Shown here: positions 51,349 through 60,759 of the stretch, piece by piece
How positions within the stretch are numbered: the first letter of the stretch is position 1
How the letters are laid out: every line of letters begins with the position of its first letter
DNA from: Streptomyces achromogenes
Lineage (GTDB): Bacteria; Actinomycetota; Actinomycetes; Streptomycetales; Streptomycetaceae
Assembly (NCBI RefSeq): GCF_030816715.1
Contig: NZ_JAUSYH010000001.1
Location: 3,224,001 to 3,288,000, forward strand
DNA: 64,000 nucleotides
Reading direction: 5' to 3'
Notes under the pieces: generated by a model
What the model was told of the DNA's origin: nothing
Seen by the model: the letters and a program-made list of their open reading frames with translations, nothing else
Databases searched by the model: none
Made by a program: the position numbers and the translations under genes

Positions 51349-51425
51349 CACCCACCCGCACTCGGCGACGCACCCCAAGGCCCCCTGACGCCCGGCCCCG
51401 GCCCCCCGCCCTGGCCCCGGACACA

Positions 51426-51456
51426 CGACTGCCCGGGACAAAGGCCCGGGCAGTCG
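51426..51456. terminator. Terminator of citrate synthase gene
   Basis: A perfect 12-bp stem cgactgcccggg/cccgggcagtcg (51426-51437, 51445-51456) with a 7-base loop lies 60 bases beyond the minus-strand citA stop. Confidence 0.78.
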
Positions 51457-51516
51457 AACATCAGGACATCACAAGCGAGGGGCACCCGGTAGAGACCCGG
51501 CCCCCCGCCGGAGGCG

Positions 51517-52815
51517 CTAGCGCTGCTCGACGGGAACGAAGTCCCGCTCGACCACGCCGGTGTAGATCTGGCGCGGGCGGCCGATGCGGGAACCCGGCTC
51601 CTTGATCATCTCGTGCCACTGGGCGATCCAGCCCGGGAGGCGGCCGAGGGCGAAGAGGACCGTGAACATCTCGGTCGGGAAGCCCATGGCCCGGTAGATG
51701 AGGCCGGTGTAGAAGTCGACGTTGGGGTAGAGGTTGCGCGAGACGAAGTAGTCGTCGGAGAGCGCGTGCTCCTCCAGCTTCAGGGCGATGTCCAGCAGTT
51801 CGTCGGACTTGCCGAGGGCGGAGAGGACGTCGTGCGCGGCCGCCTTGATGATCTTGGCGCGCGGGTCGAAGGACTTGTACACCCGGTGGCCGAAGCCCAT
51901 CAGGCGGACGCCGTCCTCCTTGTTCTTCACCTTGCGGATGAAGGAGTCGACGTCGCCGCCGTTGGCCTGGATGCCCTCGAGCATCTCCAGCACGGACTGG
52001 TTGGCGCCGCCGTGCAGCGGGCCCCACAGGGCGGAGATGCCGGCCGAGATCGACGCGAACATGTTGGCCTGGGACGAACCGACCAGGCGGACCGTGGACG
52101 TGGAGCAGTTCTGCTCGTGGTCCGCGTGCAGGATCAGCAGCTTGTCGAGCGCGGAGACGACGACCGGGTCGAGGTCGTACTCCTGGGCCGGCACGGAGAA
52201 CGTCATGCGCAGGAAGTTCTCGACGTAGCCGAGGTCGTTGCGCGGATAGACGAACGGGTGGCCGATCGACTTCTTGTAGGCGTACGCGGCGATCGTCGGA
52301 AGCTTGGCGAGCAGCCGGATGGTGGAGAGGTTGCGCTGCTTCTCGTCGAACGGGTTGTGGCTGTCCTGGTAGAACGTGGACAGCGCGGAGACCACCGACG
52401 ACAGCATGGCCATCGGGTGCGCGTCGCGCGGGAAACCGCGGTAGAAGTTCTTGACGTCCTCGTGCAGCAGGGTGTGCTGCGTGATGTCGCTCTGGAAGAC
52501 GGTGAGCTCGTCGACGGTCGGCAGCTCGCCGTTGATCAGGAGGTAGGCGACCTCGAGGAAGGTCGACCGCTCGGCCAGCTGCTCGATCGGGTAGCCGCGG
52601 TACCGGAGGATGCCCTGCTCGCCGTCAAGGTAGGTGATGGCGGATTTATAGGCGGCGGTGTTGCCGTAGCCGCTGTCCAGGGTCACCAGACCGGTCTGGG
52701 CGCGGAGCTTCCCGATGTCGAAGCCCTTGTCGCCGACGGTGCTGTCGATCACCGGGTAGGTGTACTCGCCGTCGCCGTACCGCAGTACTACAGCATTGTT
52801 GGTGTGCTCGCTCAC
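51517..52815 (-). CDS. citA: Citrate synthase
   Basis: The 432-residue enzyme condenses acetyl-CoA and oxaloacetate, the entry step of the citric acid cycle. It starts at GTG 52813-52815, with GAGGGA upstream, giving the typical N-terminus with VLRYGDGEYTYPVIDSTVG. Type II citrate synthase motifs are present: catalytic histidine in LHADHEQNCSTSTVR, substrate-binding GPLHGGANQ, GFGHRVYK, and the aspartate in NVDFYTGL. Length is that of hexameric bacterial enzymes. It is monocistronic with its own terminator. In S. coelicolor the orthologue is citA (SCO2736), and the RecD-like gene is also next to it there. Confidence 0.96.
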   Translation of the reverse strand: MSEHTNNAVVLRYGDGEYTYPVIDSTVGDKGFDIGKLRAQTGLVTLDSGYGNTAAYKSAITYLDGEQGILRYRGYPIEQLAERSTFLEVAYLLINGELPTVDELTVFQSDITQHTLLHEDVKNFYRGFPRDAHPMAMLSSVVSALSTFYQDSHNPFDEKQRNLSTIRLLAKLPTIAAYAYKKSIGHPFVYPRNDLGYVENFLRMTFSVPAQEYDLDPVVVSALDKLLILHADHEQNCSTSTVRLVGSSQANMFASISAGISALWGPLHGGANQSVLEMLEGIQANGGDVDSFIRKVKNKEDGVRLMGFGHRVYKSFDPRAKIIKAAAHDVLSALGKSDELLDIALKLEEHALSDDYFVSRNLYPNVDFYTGLIYRAMGFPTEMFTVLFALGRLPGWIAQWHEMIKEPGSRIGRPRQIYTGVVERDFVPVEQR

Positions 52816-53055
52816 GTCATCCCTCACCGACGTTGTGCCTCTTCTTCGAGGTTGCCCTGACTGTCTCTACCATCCCCCATTTGGCGCACGAGAGTGCACT
52901 CGGGGTCGACCATTGGGCTTATCGACGGCACTCAGTGCCGCCAACTAGCTCATCCTGCCGCCTTGGTCACGGCCTGGGAAGTGCTCTGTGACCTTCGTGA
53001 CTCATTTGATCGATCATTTTTTCGCCGCCCCGCGCCGCCCCACGGACCGCTCAGG

Positions 53056-55318
53056 TCACCGGCCCGCGAGCCGGAAGTCCAGGGCCGTGCAGCGGCGGCC
53101 CGCCGACACCGTGCGCACCGCCTGGCCGATCGCCTTGCGGGAGCCGACGAGGACGACCAGCTTTTTCGCGCGGGTGACGGCCGTGTACAGAAGATTCCGC
53201 TGCAGCATCATCCACGCTCCGGTGGTGACGGGGATCACCACCGCGGGATATTCACTTCCCTGGGACCGGTGGATGGTCACCGCGTACGCATGGGCCAGCT
53301 CGTCCAGCTCGTCGAACTCGTAGGGGACCTCCTCGTCCTCGTCGGTCAGCACCGTGAGCCGCTGGTCGACGGGATCGAGCGAGGTCACCACGCCCACGGT
53401 GCCGTTGAAGACCCCGTTCTCCCCCTTGTCGTAGTTGTTGCGGATCTGGGTGACCTTGTCGCCGACGCGGAAGACCCGGCCGCCGAATCGCTTCTCGGGC
53501 ACGTCGGGGCGGCCGGGCGTGACGGCCTGCTGGAGAAGGCCGTTGAGGGCGCCGGCGCCGGCCGGGCCGCGATGCATGGGCGCCAGCACCTGCACGTCCC
53601 GGCGCGGGTCCAGGCCGAACTTGGCCGGGATGCGCCGGGCGGCCACGTCCACCGTGAGGCGGCCGGTCTCCTCGGTGTCGTCCTCGACGAAGAGGAAGAA
53701 GTCCTTCATGCCGTCGGTGACCGGGTGCTGTCCGGCGTTGATGCGGTGCGCGTTGGTCACCACGCCCGACTGCTGCGCCTGGCGGAACACGCGCGTGAGC
53801 CGCACCGCCGGGATCGGACCGCCGTCGGCCAGCAGATCGCGCAGCACCTCGCCCGCGCCGACGCTGGGCAGCTGGTCGACGTCCCCGACGAAGAGCAGGT
53901 GCGCGCCCGGCGGCACGGCCTTGACCAGCTTGTTGGCGAGGAGCAGATCCAGCATCGACGCCTCGTCGACCACCACCAGGTCGGCGTCCAATGGGCGGTC
54001 GCGGTCGTAGGCCGCGTCACCGCCGGGCTTGAGCTCCAGCAGGCGGTGGACGGTGGACGCCTCCGCGCCGGTCAGCTCGGCGAGCCGCTTGGCGGCCCGG
54101 CCGGTGGGCGCCGCCAGCACGACCTTCGCCTTCCTCGCGCGGGCCAGCTCCACGATCGAGCGGACGGTGAACGACTTGCCGCAGCCGGGGCCGCCGGTCA
54201 GCACGGCCACCTTCTCGGTCAACGCCAGCTTGACGGCCGCCTCCTGCTCGGGCGCGAGCTCCACGCGCGTACGGGACTTCAGCCACGCCAGGGCCTTGTC
54301 CCAGGACACGTCACGGAAGGCCGGCATCCGGTCCTCGTCGGTGCGCAGCAGCCGCAACAGCTGGGCGGAGAGGGAGAGTTCGGCCCGGTGGAAGGGGACC
54401 AGGTAGACCGCCGTGACGGGTTCCGCCGCGCCGTCCGGGCCCGGGACCTTCTCCCGGACGACTCCCGGGTCCTCGCCCGCCTCCGAGGGCTCGGCGAGGG
54501 GCGGCGAGGCACTCGATGACCAGGCCGGTGTCGACCTGGAGCAGCTTGACGGCGTCGGCGATCAGCCGCTCCTCGGGGAGGTAGCAGTGGCCCTGGTCGG
54601 TGGCCTGGGACAGCGCGTACTGGAGGCCCGCCTTGACCCGCTCGGGGCTGTCGTGCGGGATGCCGACGGACTGGGCGATCTTGTCGGCGGTGAGGAAGCC
54701 GATGCCCCAGACGTCGGCGGCGAGCCGGTAGGGCTGGTTCTTCACCACGGAGATGGAGGCGTCGCCGTACTTCTTGTAGATGCGCACCGCGATGGAGGTG
54801 GAGACCTCGACGGTCTGCAGGAAGAGCATGACCTCCTTGATCGCCTTCTGTTCCTCCCAGGCGTCGGCGATCTTCTTGGTGCGCTTGGGGCCGAGGCCGG
54901 GGACCTCGACGAGCCGCTTGGGCTCCTCCTCGATGATCTTCAGGGTGTCCACGCCGAAGTGCCGGGTGATGCGGTCGGCGAAGACCGGACCGATGCCCTT
55001 GACCAGGCCCGATCCCAGGTAGCGGCGGATGCCCTGGACGGTGGCGGGCAGCACGGTCGTGTAGTTCTCGACGGTGAACTGCTTGCCGTACTGCGGGTGG
55101 GAGCCCCAACGGCCCTCCATGCGCAGGGACTCGCCGACCTGGGCGCCGAGGAGCGCGCCCACGACCGTGAGGAGGTCGCCGGCGCCCCGGCCGGTGTCGA
55201 CGCGGGCGACCGTGTAGCCGTTCTCCTCGTTGGCGTACGTGATGCGCTCGAGCACGCCTTCCAGCGTGGCCGTCCGCCGCTCGCCCGCCGCCTGGGCGGC
55301 CCCCGTCTGTTGGGACAT
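53056..55318 (-). pseudogene. RecD2-like ATP-dependent DNA helicase broken by one-base frameshift
   Basis: Two frames encode one normal protein. The N-terminal part, from ATG 55316-55318, has the OB-like start (TLEGVLERITYANEENGYTV) and helix-hairpin-helix repeats (GLVKGIGPVFADRI, VPGLGPKRTKKI). It runs in frame to VIECLAA at about 54505. The C-terminal part resumes one frame over and carries the helicase motifs: Walker A GGPGCGKS, ADLVVVDEASM, VGDVDQLPSVGAG and the final TIHRSQGSEYP and YTAVTRAKK. The break is at the four-base run 54498-54501, where one fewer G would restore a continuous protein of about 754 residues. RecD2 helicases act in DNA repair. A sequencing error in the homopolymer is a real alternative to true inactivation. 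Confidence 0.85.
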
Positions 55319-55416
55319 GAACCGACCGTACCGCCCGGCACCGACAACCCGGTCCGCCCGGAACCGACTGCACGGCCCGGCGGGCGACGACAGCCCGGTC
55401 CGGCGGGCAGCCGGGG

Positions 55417-55743
55417 TCAGTCCCTGTCGACGATCACGCAGGTACCGACCACGTAACCGGTGACACCGCTCCTCGTGACCTTCACCCAGCGCTTGCTGAC
55501 GATGCCGCACTTCTCGTAAGAGGAGGTCCCGTAGTACATCGTGCAGTCCGCCGGCGCGCTCTGGCCCTTGTTGAGCTGGGCGAGGCCCGTGCCGCCGGTG
55601 CTCTTCGTGGCCCGGATGACGACGGTCTCGAGGGCCTTGGCGGTGCAGCTCGCCGCGGACGCGGGGGTCGCGACGACGATGGTGGTCCCGAGTCCCAGGG
55701 CGGCGGCCCCGATCGTCGCTGCGAGTATCCGGCCTGCGCGCAT
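55417..55743 (-). CDS. Small secreted SH3-like protein
   Basis: The 108-residue precursor starts at ATG 55741-55743 with GGGGAG upstream. A signal peptide (MRAGRILAATIGAAALGLG, cleaved near ASA-ASC) precedes a mature domain of about 75 residues with four cysteines, KCGIVSKRWVKVTRSGVTGYVVG and a C-terminal TCVIV. The strand order and the GYV element are typical of bacterial SH3-like domains that bind peptidoglycan or other wall polymers. It stands alone between the helicase gene and the ribose operon promoter. Function is not known. Confidence 0.7.
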   Translation of the reverse strand: MRAGRILAATIGAAALGLGTTIVVATPASAASCTAKALETVVIRATKSTGGTGLAQLNKGQSAPADCTMYYGTSSYEKCGIVSKRWVKVTRSGVTGYVVGTCVIVDRD

Positions 55744-55895
55744 GTCCACTACTCCCCTGTCGGCTGGCGCGGGCATGTCACCCGCGACGGACAGGGGCAG
55801 CCTAGGACAGGCCCCCGGACGCGCCAGGCGTCCCCCAGGGGGCCGCACATCACGATCCGGTTGCGGGATGGGGCGGAGGGGTTGATTCCGGCTCG

Positions 55896-55941
55896 TGTAA
55901 TCGATTCCATTCCTCCGTGCACGTCGATGTAATCGATTCCA
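55896..55941. promoter_or_regulatory. Twin LacI-type operators of the ribose operon
   Basis: TGTAATCGATTCCA occurs identically at 55896-55909 and 55928-55941, 32 bases (about three helical turns) apart. The core AATCGATT is a perfect palindrome like those bound by LacI-family proteins. The pair lies about 100 bases before the rbsR start, so autoregulation by RbsR and control of the whole operon are likely. Confidence 0.7.
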
Positions 55942-56041
55942 CGCATGGATCCACGCACTGCTCCACGCATGGCTCCATGCGGCGATTCCCCGACGCGTCC
56001 CCCGTACACACGACCCGAGTCCACAAGGAGGTGGCACGGCG

Positions 56042-57148
56042 ATGGCGAGCATCAAGGACGTCGCTGCCGAGGCGGGGGTCTCCGTCGCCACGGTGTCCCG
56101 CGTCCTGAACGACCATCCGTCGGTCAGCGCGGACGCACGCACGCGCGTGCTGGCCGCCGTGCAGACGCTGGGCTACCGCCCGAACGCCGTGGCCCGGTCG
56201 CTGCGCACCGACCAGACCCACACCCTCGGCCTCGTCATCAGCGACGTGATGAACCCCTACTTCACCGAACTGGCCCGCTCCGTCGAGGAGGCGGCCCGCG
56301 CGCTCGGTTACAGCGTCATCATCGGCAACGCCGACGAGCGGCCCGACCTGCAGGACCACCATGTGCGCACCCTGCTGGACCGCCGCATCGACGGGCTCCT
56401 CGTCTCCCCCACCGACGGCGGCTCGCCGCTGATGCTGGACGCCGCGCGCGGGGGCACCCCGATGGTGTTCGTCGACCGGTGGATCCCGGGCGTCGACGTG
56501 CCCGTGGTGCGGGCGGACGGAGCGGCCGCCGTGCGCGACCTCGTGGCGCATCTGCACGGGCTCGGACACCGGCGGCTCGCCATCATCGCGGGCCCGGCGG
56601 CCACCACCACCGGCAGCGAGCGCGTCGACGCGTTCCGGGCCGCCCTCGCCGAGTACGGCCTTCCCCTCCCCGACGCCTACATCGGGCAGGGCGACTTCCA
56701 GGCGGAGAGCGGGCGGCGGGTCACCGAGGGTTTCCTCGACCTGCCCGAGCCGCCCGAGGTCGTGTTCGCCGCCGACAACCTGATGGCACTGGGCGCGCTG
56801 GACGCCGTACGCGCGCGCGGGCTGCGCGTGCCGGACGACCTGGCGCTCGCCGCGTTCGACGACATCCCGTGGTTCGTGCACACCGACCCGCCGGTCACGG
56901 CGATCGCCCAGCCGACCGGCGAGCTCGGCCGGGCCGCCGTGCGGGCGCTCGTCGACCGCATCGAGGGGCGGCCGCCCCGGTCCGTCACCTTCGCCGCCCG
57001 TCTCGTCGTGCGCCGCTCGTGCGGCGAGCCCGCCTCTCAAGGGCCGCCCGCTCCGCGGGAGTTCCCCGCCTCCCAGGAGCCGCCCGCTCCCGAGGAGTTC
57101 CCCGCCTCCCAGGAGACGTCCCCCGTAACGAACAGGAGCCAGACGTGA
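56042..57148 (+). CDS. rbsR: LacI-family repressor of ribose operon
   Basis: The 368-residue protein opens with the LacI helix-turn-helix (MASIKDVAAEAGVSVATVSR) and hinge helix (LGYRPNAVARSL), followed by a periplasmic-binding-protein-like sensor domain (TLGLVISDVMNPYF, FAADNLMALGALDA). It is the first gene of the rbs operon and would release its operators on binding ribose. Two LacI-type operators lie upstream. The last 30 residues are a Pro/Glu-rich tail, FPASQE and PPAP repeats, produced by a duplicated 39-base segment; this tail is not part of the usual fold. Its stop overlaps the rbsA GTG. Confidence 0.9.
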   Translation: MASIKDVAAEAGVSVATVSRVLNDHPSVSADARTRVLAAVQTLGYRPNAVARSLRTDQTHTLGLVISDVMNPYFTELARSVEEAARALGYSVIIGNADERPDLQDHHVRTLLDRRIDGLLVSPTDGGSPLMLDAARGGTPMVFVDRWIPGVDVPVVRADGAAAVRDLVAHLHGLGHRRLAIIAGPAATTTGSERVDAFRAALAEYGLPLPDAYIGQGDFQAESGRRVTEGFLDLPEPPEVVFAADNLMALGALDAVRARGLRVPDDLALAAFDDIPWFVHTDPPVTAIAQPTGELGRAAVRALVDRIEGRPPRSVTFAARLVVRRSCGEPASQGPPAPREFPASQEPPAPEEFPASQETSPVTNRSQT

Positions 57149-58740
57149 GCGACCCGGACGAGTTGCTGCGCATCGAGGGCATACGCAAGACCTTCCCCGG
57201 CGTGGTCGCGCTCGACAGCGTCGACTTCGACCTGCGGCGGGGCGAGGTGCATGTGCTGCTCGGCGAGAACGGCGCGGGCAAGAGCACCCTCATCAAGATG
57301 CTCTCCGGCGCCTACACGCCCGACGCCGGGCGGATCCTGGCCGGCGGCGAGGAGGTGCGCATCCACGACGCGCAGGCCGCCGCACGCCTCGGTATCGCCA
57401 CCATCTACCAGGAGTTCAACCTCGTCCCCGATCTGACGGTCGCCGAGAACATCTTCCTGGGACGGCAGCCCCGCCGGTTCGGGATGATCGACCGGAAGAA
57501 GATGGAGGCGGACGCCGCCGTCCTGCTGGAGCGGGTCGGGGTGAACGTGTCGCCGCGCGCGTGCGTGCGGGAGCTCGGCATCGCCCGGCTGCAGATGGTC
57601 GAGATCGCCAAGGCGCTCAGCCTGGACGCCCGCGTGCTGATCATGGACGAGCCGACCGCCGTGCTGACCTCCGAGGAGGTCGACAAGCTCTTCGCCATCG
57701 TGCGCAGGCTGCGCGAGGACGGCGTCGGCATCGTCTTCATCACGCATCACCTGGAGGAGATCGCCGCCCTCGGCGACCGGGTCACGGTCATCCGGGACGG
57801 GAAGTCGGTCGGCCAGGTGCCCGCCACGACGCCCGAGGACGAGCTCGTCCGGCTCATGGTGGGCCGTTCCATCGAGCAGCAGTACCCGAGGCAGCGCGCC
57901 GAGACGGGGGCCGCTCTGCTGTCCGTCGAGGGGCTGACCCGGGACGGCGTCTTCCACGACGTCAGCTTCGAGGTGCACGCCGGAGAGGTCGTCGGCATCG
58001 CGGGGCTGGTCGGCGCGGGTCGTACCGAAGTGGTACGGGCCGTCTTCGGGGCGGACCCGTACGACCGTGGCGCCGTGCGGGTCGGGGGCGCCCGGCTGCC
58101 CGGGTACGACGTGACGGCCGCGATGGCCGCCGGGATCGGGCTCGTGCCCGAGGACCGCAAGGGCCAGGGGCTGGTGCTCGACCAGTCGGTCGAGGAGAAC
58201 CTCGGGCTCGTGACCATGCGGGCCGCGACCCGTGGCGGGCTGGTGGACCTCAAGGGTCAGCACGAGGCGGCGGCGCGGATCGCCGGGCAGCTCGGCGTGC
58301 GGATGGCCGGGCTCGGCCAGCAGGTGCGCACCCTGTCCGGGGGCAACCAGCAGAAGGTCGTCATCGGCAAGTGGCTGCTGGCCGACACCAGGGTGCTGAT
58401 CCTCGACGAGCCGACGCGCGGCATCGACGTCGGCGCGAAGGTCGAGATCTACCAGCTGATCAACGAGCTGACGGCCGCCGGGGCCGCCGTCCTGATGATC
58501 TCCAGCGATCTGCCCGAGGTGCTCGGCATGAGCGACCGGGTGCTGGTGATGGCCCAGGGCCGGATCGCGGGCGAGCTGTCGGCGCAGGACGCGAGCCAGG
58601 ACACCGTGATGGCCCTGGCCGTGAGCACCCCCGGTGCCTCTGGCACCCCCGGTACCCCTGACACCCCTCATACCTCCAGTACCCCCAGTACCCCTGACAA
58701 CCCTCCGACAACTGAAGTGGAGGCCGGCCGTGGCCGCTGA
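57145..58740 (+). CDS. rbsA: Ribose ABC transporter ATPase RbsA
   Basis: The 531-residue protein has two ABC cassettes typical of monosaccharide importers. The first has Walker A GENGAGKST (about 43-51) and LIMDEPT (about 170-176). The second has degenerate Walker A GLVGAGRTE (about 290-298) with LSGGNQQKV and LILDEPTRGIDVG. Start is GTG 57145 in a GTGA overlap. The last 40 residues are a TPGTPDTP-type low-complexity tail from 9- to 12-base repeats, unusual for RbsA. Its end overlaps the permease-binding fusion gene by 11 bases. Confidence 0.93.
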   Translation: MSDPDELLRIEGIRKTFPGVVALDSVDFDLRRGEVHVLLGENGAGKSTLIKMLSGAYTPDAGRILAGGEEVRIHDAQAAARLGIATIYQEFNLVPDLTVAENIFLGRQPRRFGMIDRKKMEADAAVLLERVGVNVSPRACVRELGIARLQMVEIAKALSLDARVLIMDEPTAVLTSEEVDKLFAIVRRLREDGVGIVFITHHLEEIAALGDRVTVIRDGKSVGQVPATTPEDELVRLMVGRSIEQQYPRQRAETGAALLSVEGLTRDGVFHDVSFEVHAGEVVGIAGLVGAGRTEVVRAVFGADPYDRGAVRVGGARLPGYDVTAAMAAGIGLVPEDRKGQGLVLDQSVEENLGLVTMRAATRGGLVDLKGQHEAAARIAGQLGVRMAGLGQQVRTLSGGNQQKVVIGKWLLADTRVLILDEPTRGIDVGAKVEIYQLINELTAAGAAVLMISSDLPEVLGMSDRVLVMAQGRIAGELSAQDASQDTVMALAVSTPGASGTPGTPDTPHTSSTPSTPDNPPTTEVEAGRGR

Positions 58741-60685
58741 CACGCATCTGAGCTCGACGGGCGCCGGTGGCGGTGCCGCGGCGGTCCGCCGTCTGCTCCT
58801 CGACAACGGCGCGCTCACCGCGCTGATCGTCCTCGTCATCGCCATGTCGGCGCTGTCGGGCGACTTCCTGACCACGGACAACCTGCTCAACGTGGGCGTC
58901 CAGGCGGCCGTGACCGCCATCCTCGCCTTCGGCGTGACCTTCGTGATCGTCGCGGCGGGCATCGACCTGTCGGTCGGCTCGGTGGCGGCGCTGTCGGCCA
59001 CCGTGCTCGCCTGGAGCGCGACCCAGCACGGCGTGCCGGTGGCACTGGCCGTGGTGCTGGCCGTCGCCACCGGCATCGCGGCCGGTCTGGTGAACGGTTT
59101 CCTCATCGCGTACGGCAAGCTGCCGCCGTTCATCGCGACGCTCGCGATGCTGTCCGTGGCGCGCGGTCTGTCACTGGTGATCTCCGAGGGCTCCCCGATC
59201 GCCTTCCCCGACTCGGTCTCGCACCTCGGCGACACGCTCGGCGGCTGGCTGCCGGCGCCGGTGCTCGTCATGATCGTCATGGGTCTGCTCGCCGCGTTCG
59301 TGCTGGGCCGCACGTACATCGGCCGTTCGATGTACGCGATCGGCGGCAACGAGGAGGCGGCCCGGCTGTCGGGTCTGCGGGTGAAGAAGCAGAAGCTCGC
59401 CATCTACGCGCTGTCCGGGGTGTTCGCGGCGGTGGCGGGCGTCGTGCTCGCCGCCCGGCTGTCCTCGGCGCAGCCGCAGGCCGCCGACGGCTACGAGCTC
59501 GACGCGATCGCCGCGGTCGTCATCGGCGGCGCCTCCCTCGCGGGTGGCACGGGCAAGGCCTCCGGCACCCTGATCGGCGCGCTGATCCTCGCGGTGCTGC
59601 GCAACGGCCTGAACCTGCTGTCGGTCTCGGCCTTCTGGCAGCAGGTCGTCATCGGTGTGGTCATCGCGCTGGCGGTGCTGCTCGACACCGTGCGCCGCAA
59701 GGCGGGGGCGACCCCGGTGGCGGCCGGGACCGGCTCGGGCGGGAGCAAGGGCCGGCAGACGGCGACGTACGGACTCGCGGCGGTCGTCACCGTGGCGATC
59801 GTGGGCGCGACCTCGTTCCTGCACGGCGGCGGTTCGTCGACCGCGAACCCGCGGATCGGTCTGGCGCTGTCCACGCTGAACAACCCGTTCTTCGTGCAGA
59901 TCCAGGCGGGCGCGAAGACCGAGGCGAAGAAGCTGGGCGTGGACCTGACGGTCACCGACGCGCAGAACGACGCCTCGCAGCAGGCCAACCAGCTGCAGAA
60001 CTTCACCAGTTCGGGCCTCGACTCGATCATCGTCAACCCGGTGGACTCGGACGCGGCGGGCAACTCGGTGAAGGCCGCCGACAAGGCGAAGATCCCGGTC
60101 ATCGCGGTCGATCGGGGCGTCAACAAGGCCACGGTGGACGCGCTGGTCGCCTCCGACAACGTGGCGGGCGGCGAGCTGGCCGCGAAGACGGTCGCCGAGA
60201 AGCTGGGCGGCACCGGCAAGATCGTGATCCTCCAGGGCCAGGCCGGCACGTCGGCGGCCCGGGAGCGGGCGGAGGGCTTCGCCAAGGGGCTGAAGGCCTA
60301 CCCGGGCATCCGGGTGCTCGCCCAGCAGCCGGCCGACTTCGACCGCACCAAGGGACTCGACGTGATGTCGAACCTGCTCCAGGCCCACCCGGACGTGCAG
60401 GGCGTCATCGCCGCCAACGACGAGATGGCGCTCGGCGCTATCAAGGCGCTCGGCGCGAAGGCCGGCACGTCGGTCCAGGTCGTCGGCTTCGACGGAACTC
60501 CGGACGGGCTGAAGGCCGTTGAACAGGGCACGCTGTACGCGTCCGTGGCGCAGCAGCCGTCACAGCTCGGGAAGATCGCCGTGGACAACGCGGTGAAGGC
60601 GCTGCAGGGCAAGAAGGTCGAGGAGACGGTGAAGGTGCCGGTGAAGGTGGTCACGAAGGCGAACGTGGCCGGGTTCAGCGGCTGA
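58730..60685 (+). CDS. rbsC: Fused ribose permease-substrate binding protein (RbsC-RbsB)
   Basis: The 651-residue protein begins at GTG 58730 with GGAGG upstream. Residues about 20-330 are an RbsC-type permease with about ten helices and the ATPase-contact segment GGNEEAARLSGLRVKKQKL. A linker of about 30 residues and a further helix (about 345-365) lead into a ribose-binding protein domain (about 375-651): GLALSTLNNPFFVQIQAGA, NPVDSDAAGNSV, IPVIAVDRGVN, ANDEMALGAIKALG and VVGFDGTPDGLKA. Normally these are two proteins, with the binding protein secreted as a lipoprotein. The fusion tethers it to the permease outside the membrane. It lies in the middle of the rbs operon. Confidence 0.9.
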   Translation: MAADTHLSSTGAGGGAAAVRRLLLDNGALTALIVLVIAMSALSGDFLTTDNLLNVGVQAAVTAILAFGVTFVIVAAGIDLSVGSVAALSATVLAWSATQHGVPVALAVVLAVATGIAAGLVNGFLIAYGKLPPFIATLAMLSVARGLSLVISEGSPIAFPDSVSHLGDTLGGWLPAPVLVMIVMGLLAAFVLGRTYIGRSMYAIGGNEEAARLSGLRVKKQKLAIYALSGVFAAVAGVVLAARLSSAQPQAADGYELDAIAAVVIGGASLAGGTGKASGTLIGALILAVLRNGLNLLSVSAFWQQVVIGVVIALAVLLDTVRRKAGATPVAAGTGSGGSKGRQTATYGLAAVVTVAIVGATSFLHGGGSSTANPRIGLALSTLNNPFFVQIQAGAKTEAKKLGVDLTVTDAQNDASQQANQLQNFTSSGLDSIIVNPVDSDAAGNSVKAADKAKIPVIAVDRGVNKATVDALVASDNVAGGELAAKTVAEKLGGTGKIVILQGQAGTSAARERAEGFAKGLKAYPGIRVLAQQPADFDRTKGLDVMSNLLQAHPDVQGVIAANDEMALGAIKALGAKAGTSVQVVGFDGTPDGLKAVEQGTLYASVAQQPSQLGKIAVDNAVKALQGKKVEETVKVPVKVVTKANVAGFSG

Positions 60686-60697
60686 CATCGAACACGA

Positions 60698-60732
60698 AGG
60701 CGGGCGGTCACCCTTCTCGGGACCGCCCGCCT
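60698..60732. terminator. Intercistronic hairpin between rbsCB and rbsK
   Basis: A perfect 12-bp stem (60698-60709 with 60721-60732) and 11-base loop lies in the only sizeable gap of the operon. It could lower read-through to rbsK-rbsD or protect the upstream mRNA. Confidence 0.55.
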
Positions 60733-60759
60733 CACGTCACGTTTCAGGGGAGTCACTTC

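Larger units (their letters stand above)
50523..51425. other. 900-base noncoding region between copA and citA
   Basis: The left part (50580-50960) is AT-richer and contains two copies of cttggggg, a TTGACG box at 50738 and a foldable element at 50887-50927. The right part (51176-51350) carries 43-base tandem repeats and a dispersed Streptomyces-type repeat. Plus and minus open frames overlap here but none shows convincing codon bias or a ribosome site; a 34-codon frame from 50745 is the only one starting in the AT-richer part. Confidence 0.5.

Noticed and set aside
53007..53022. tgatcgatca followed by six T as a terminator between the helicase and citA
   Set aside because: The T run follows on the plus strand, while both flanking genes are on the minus strand; the stem is only five base pairs.
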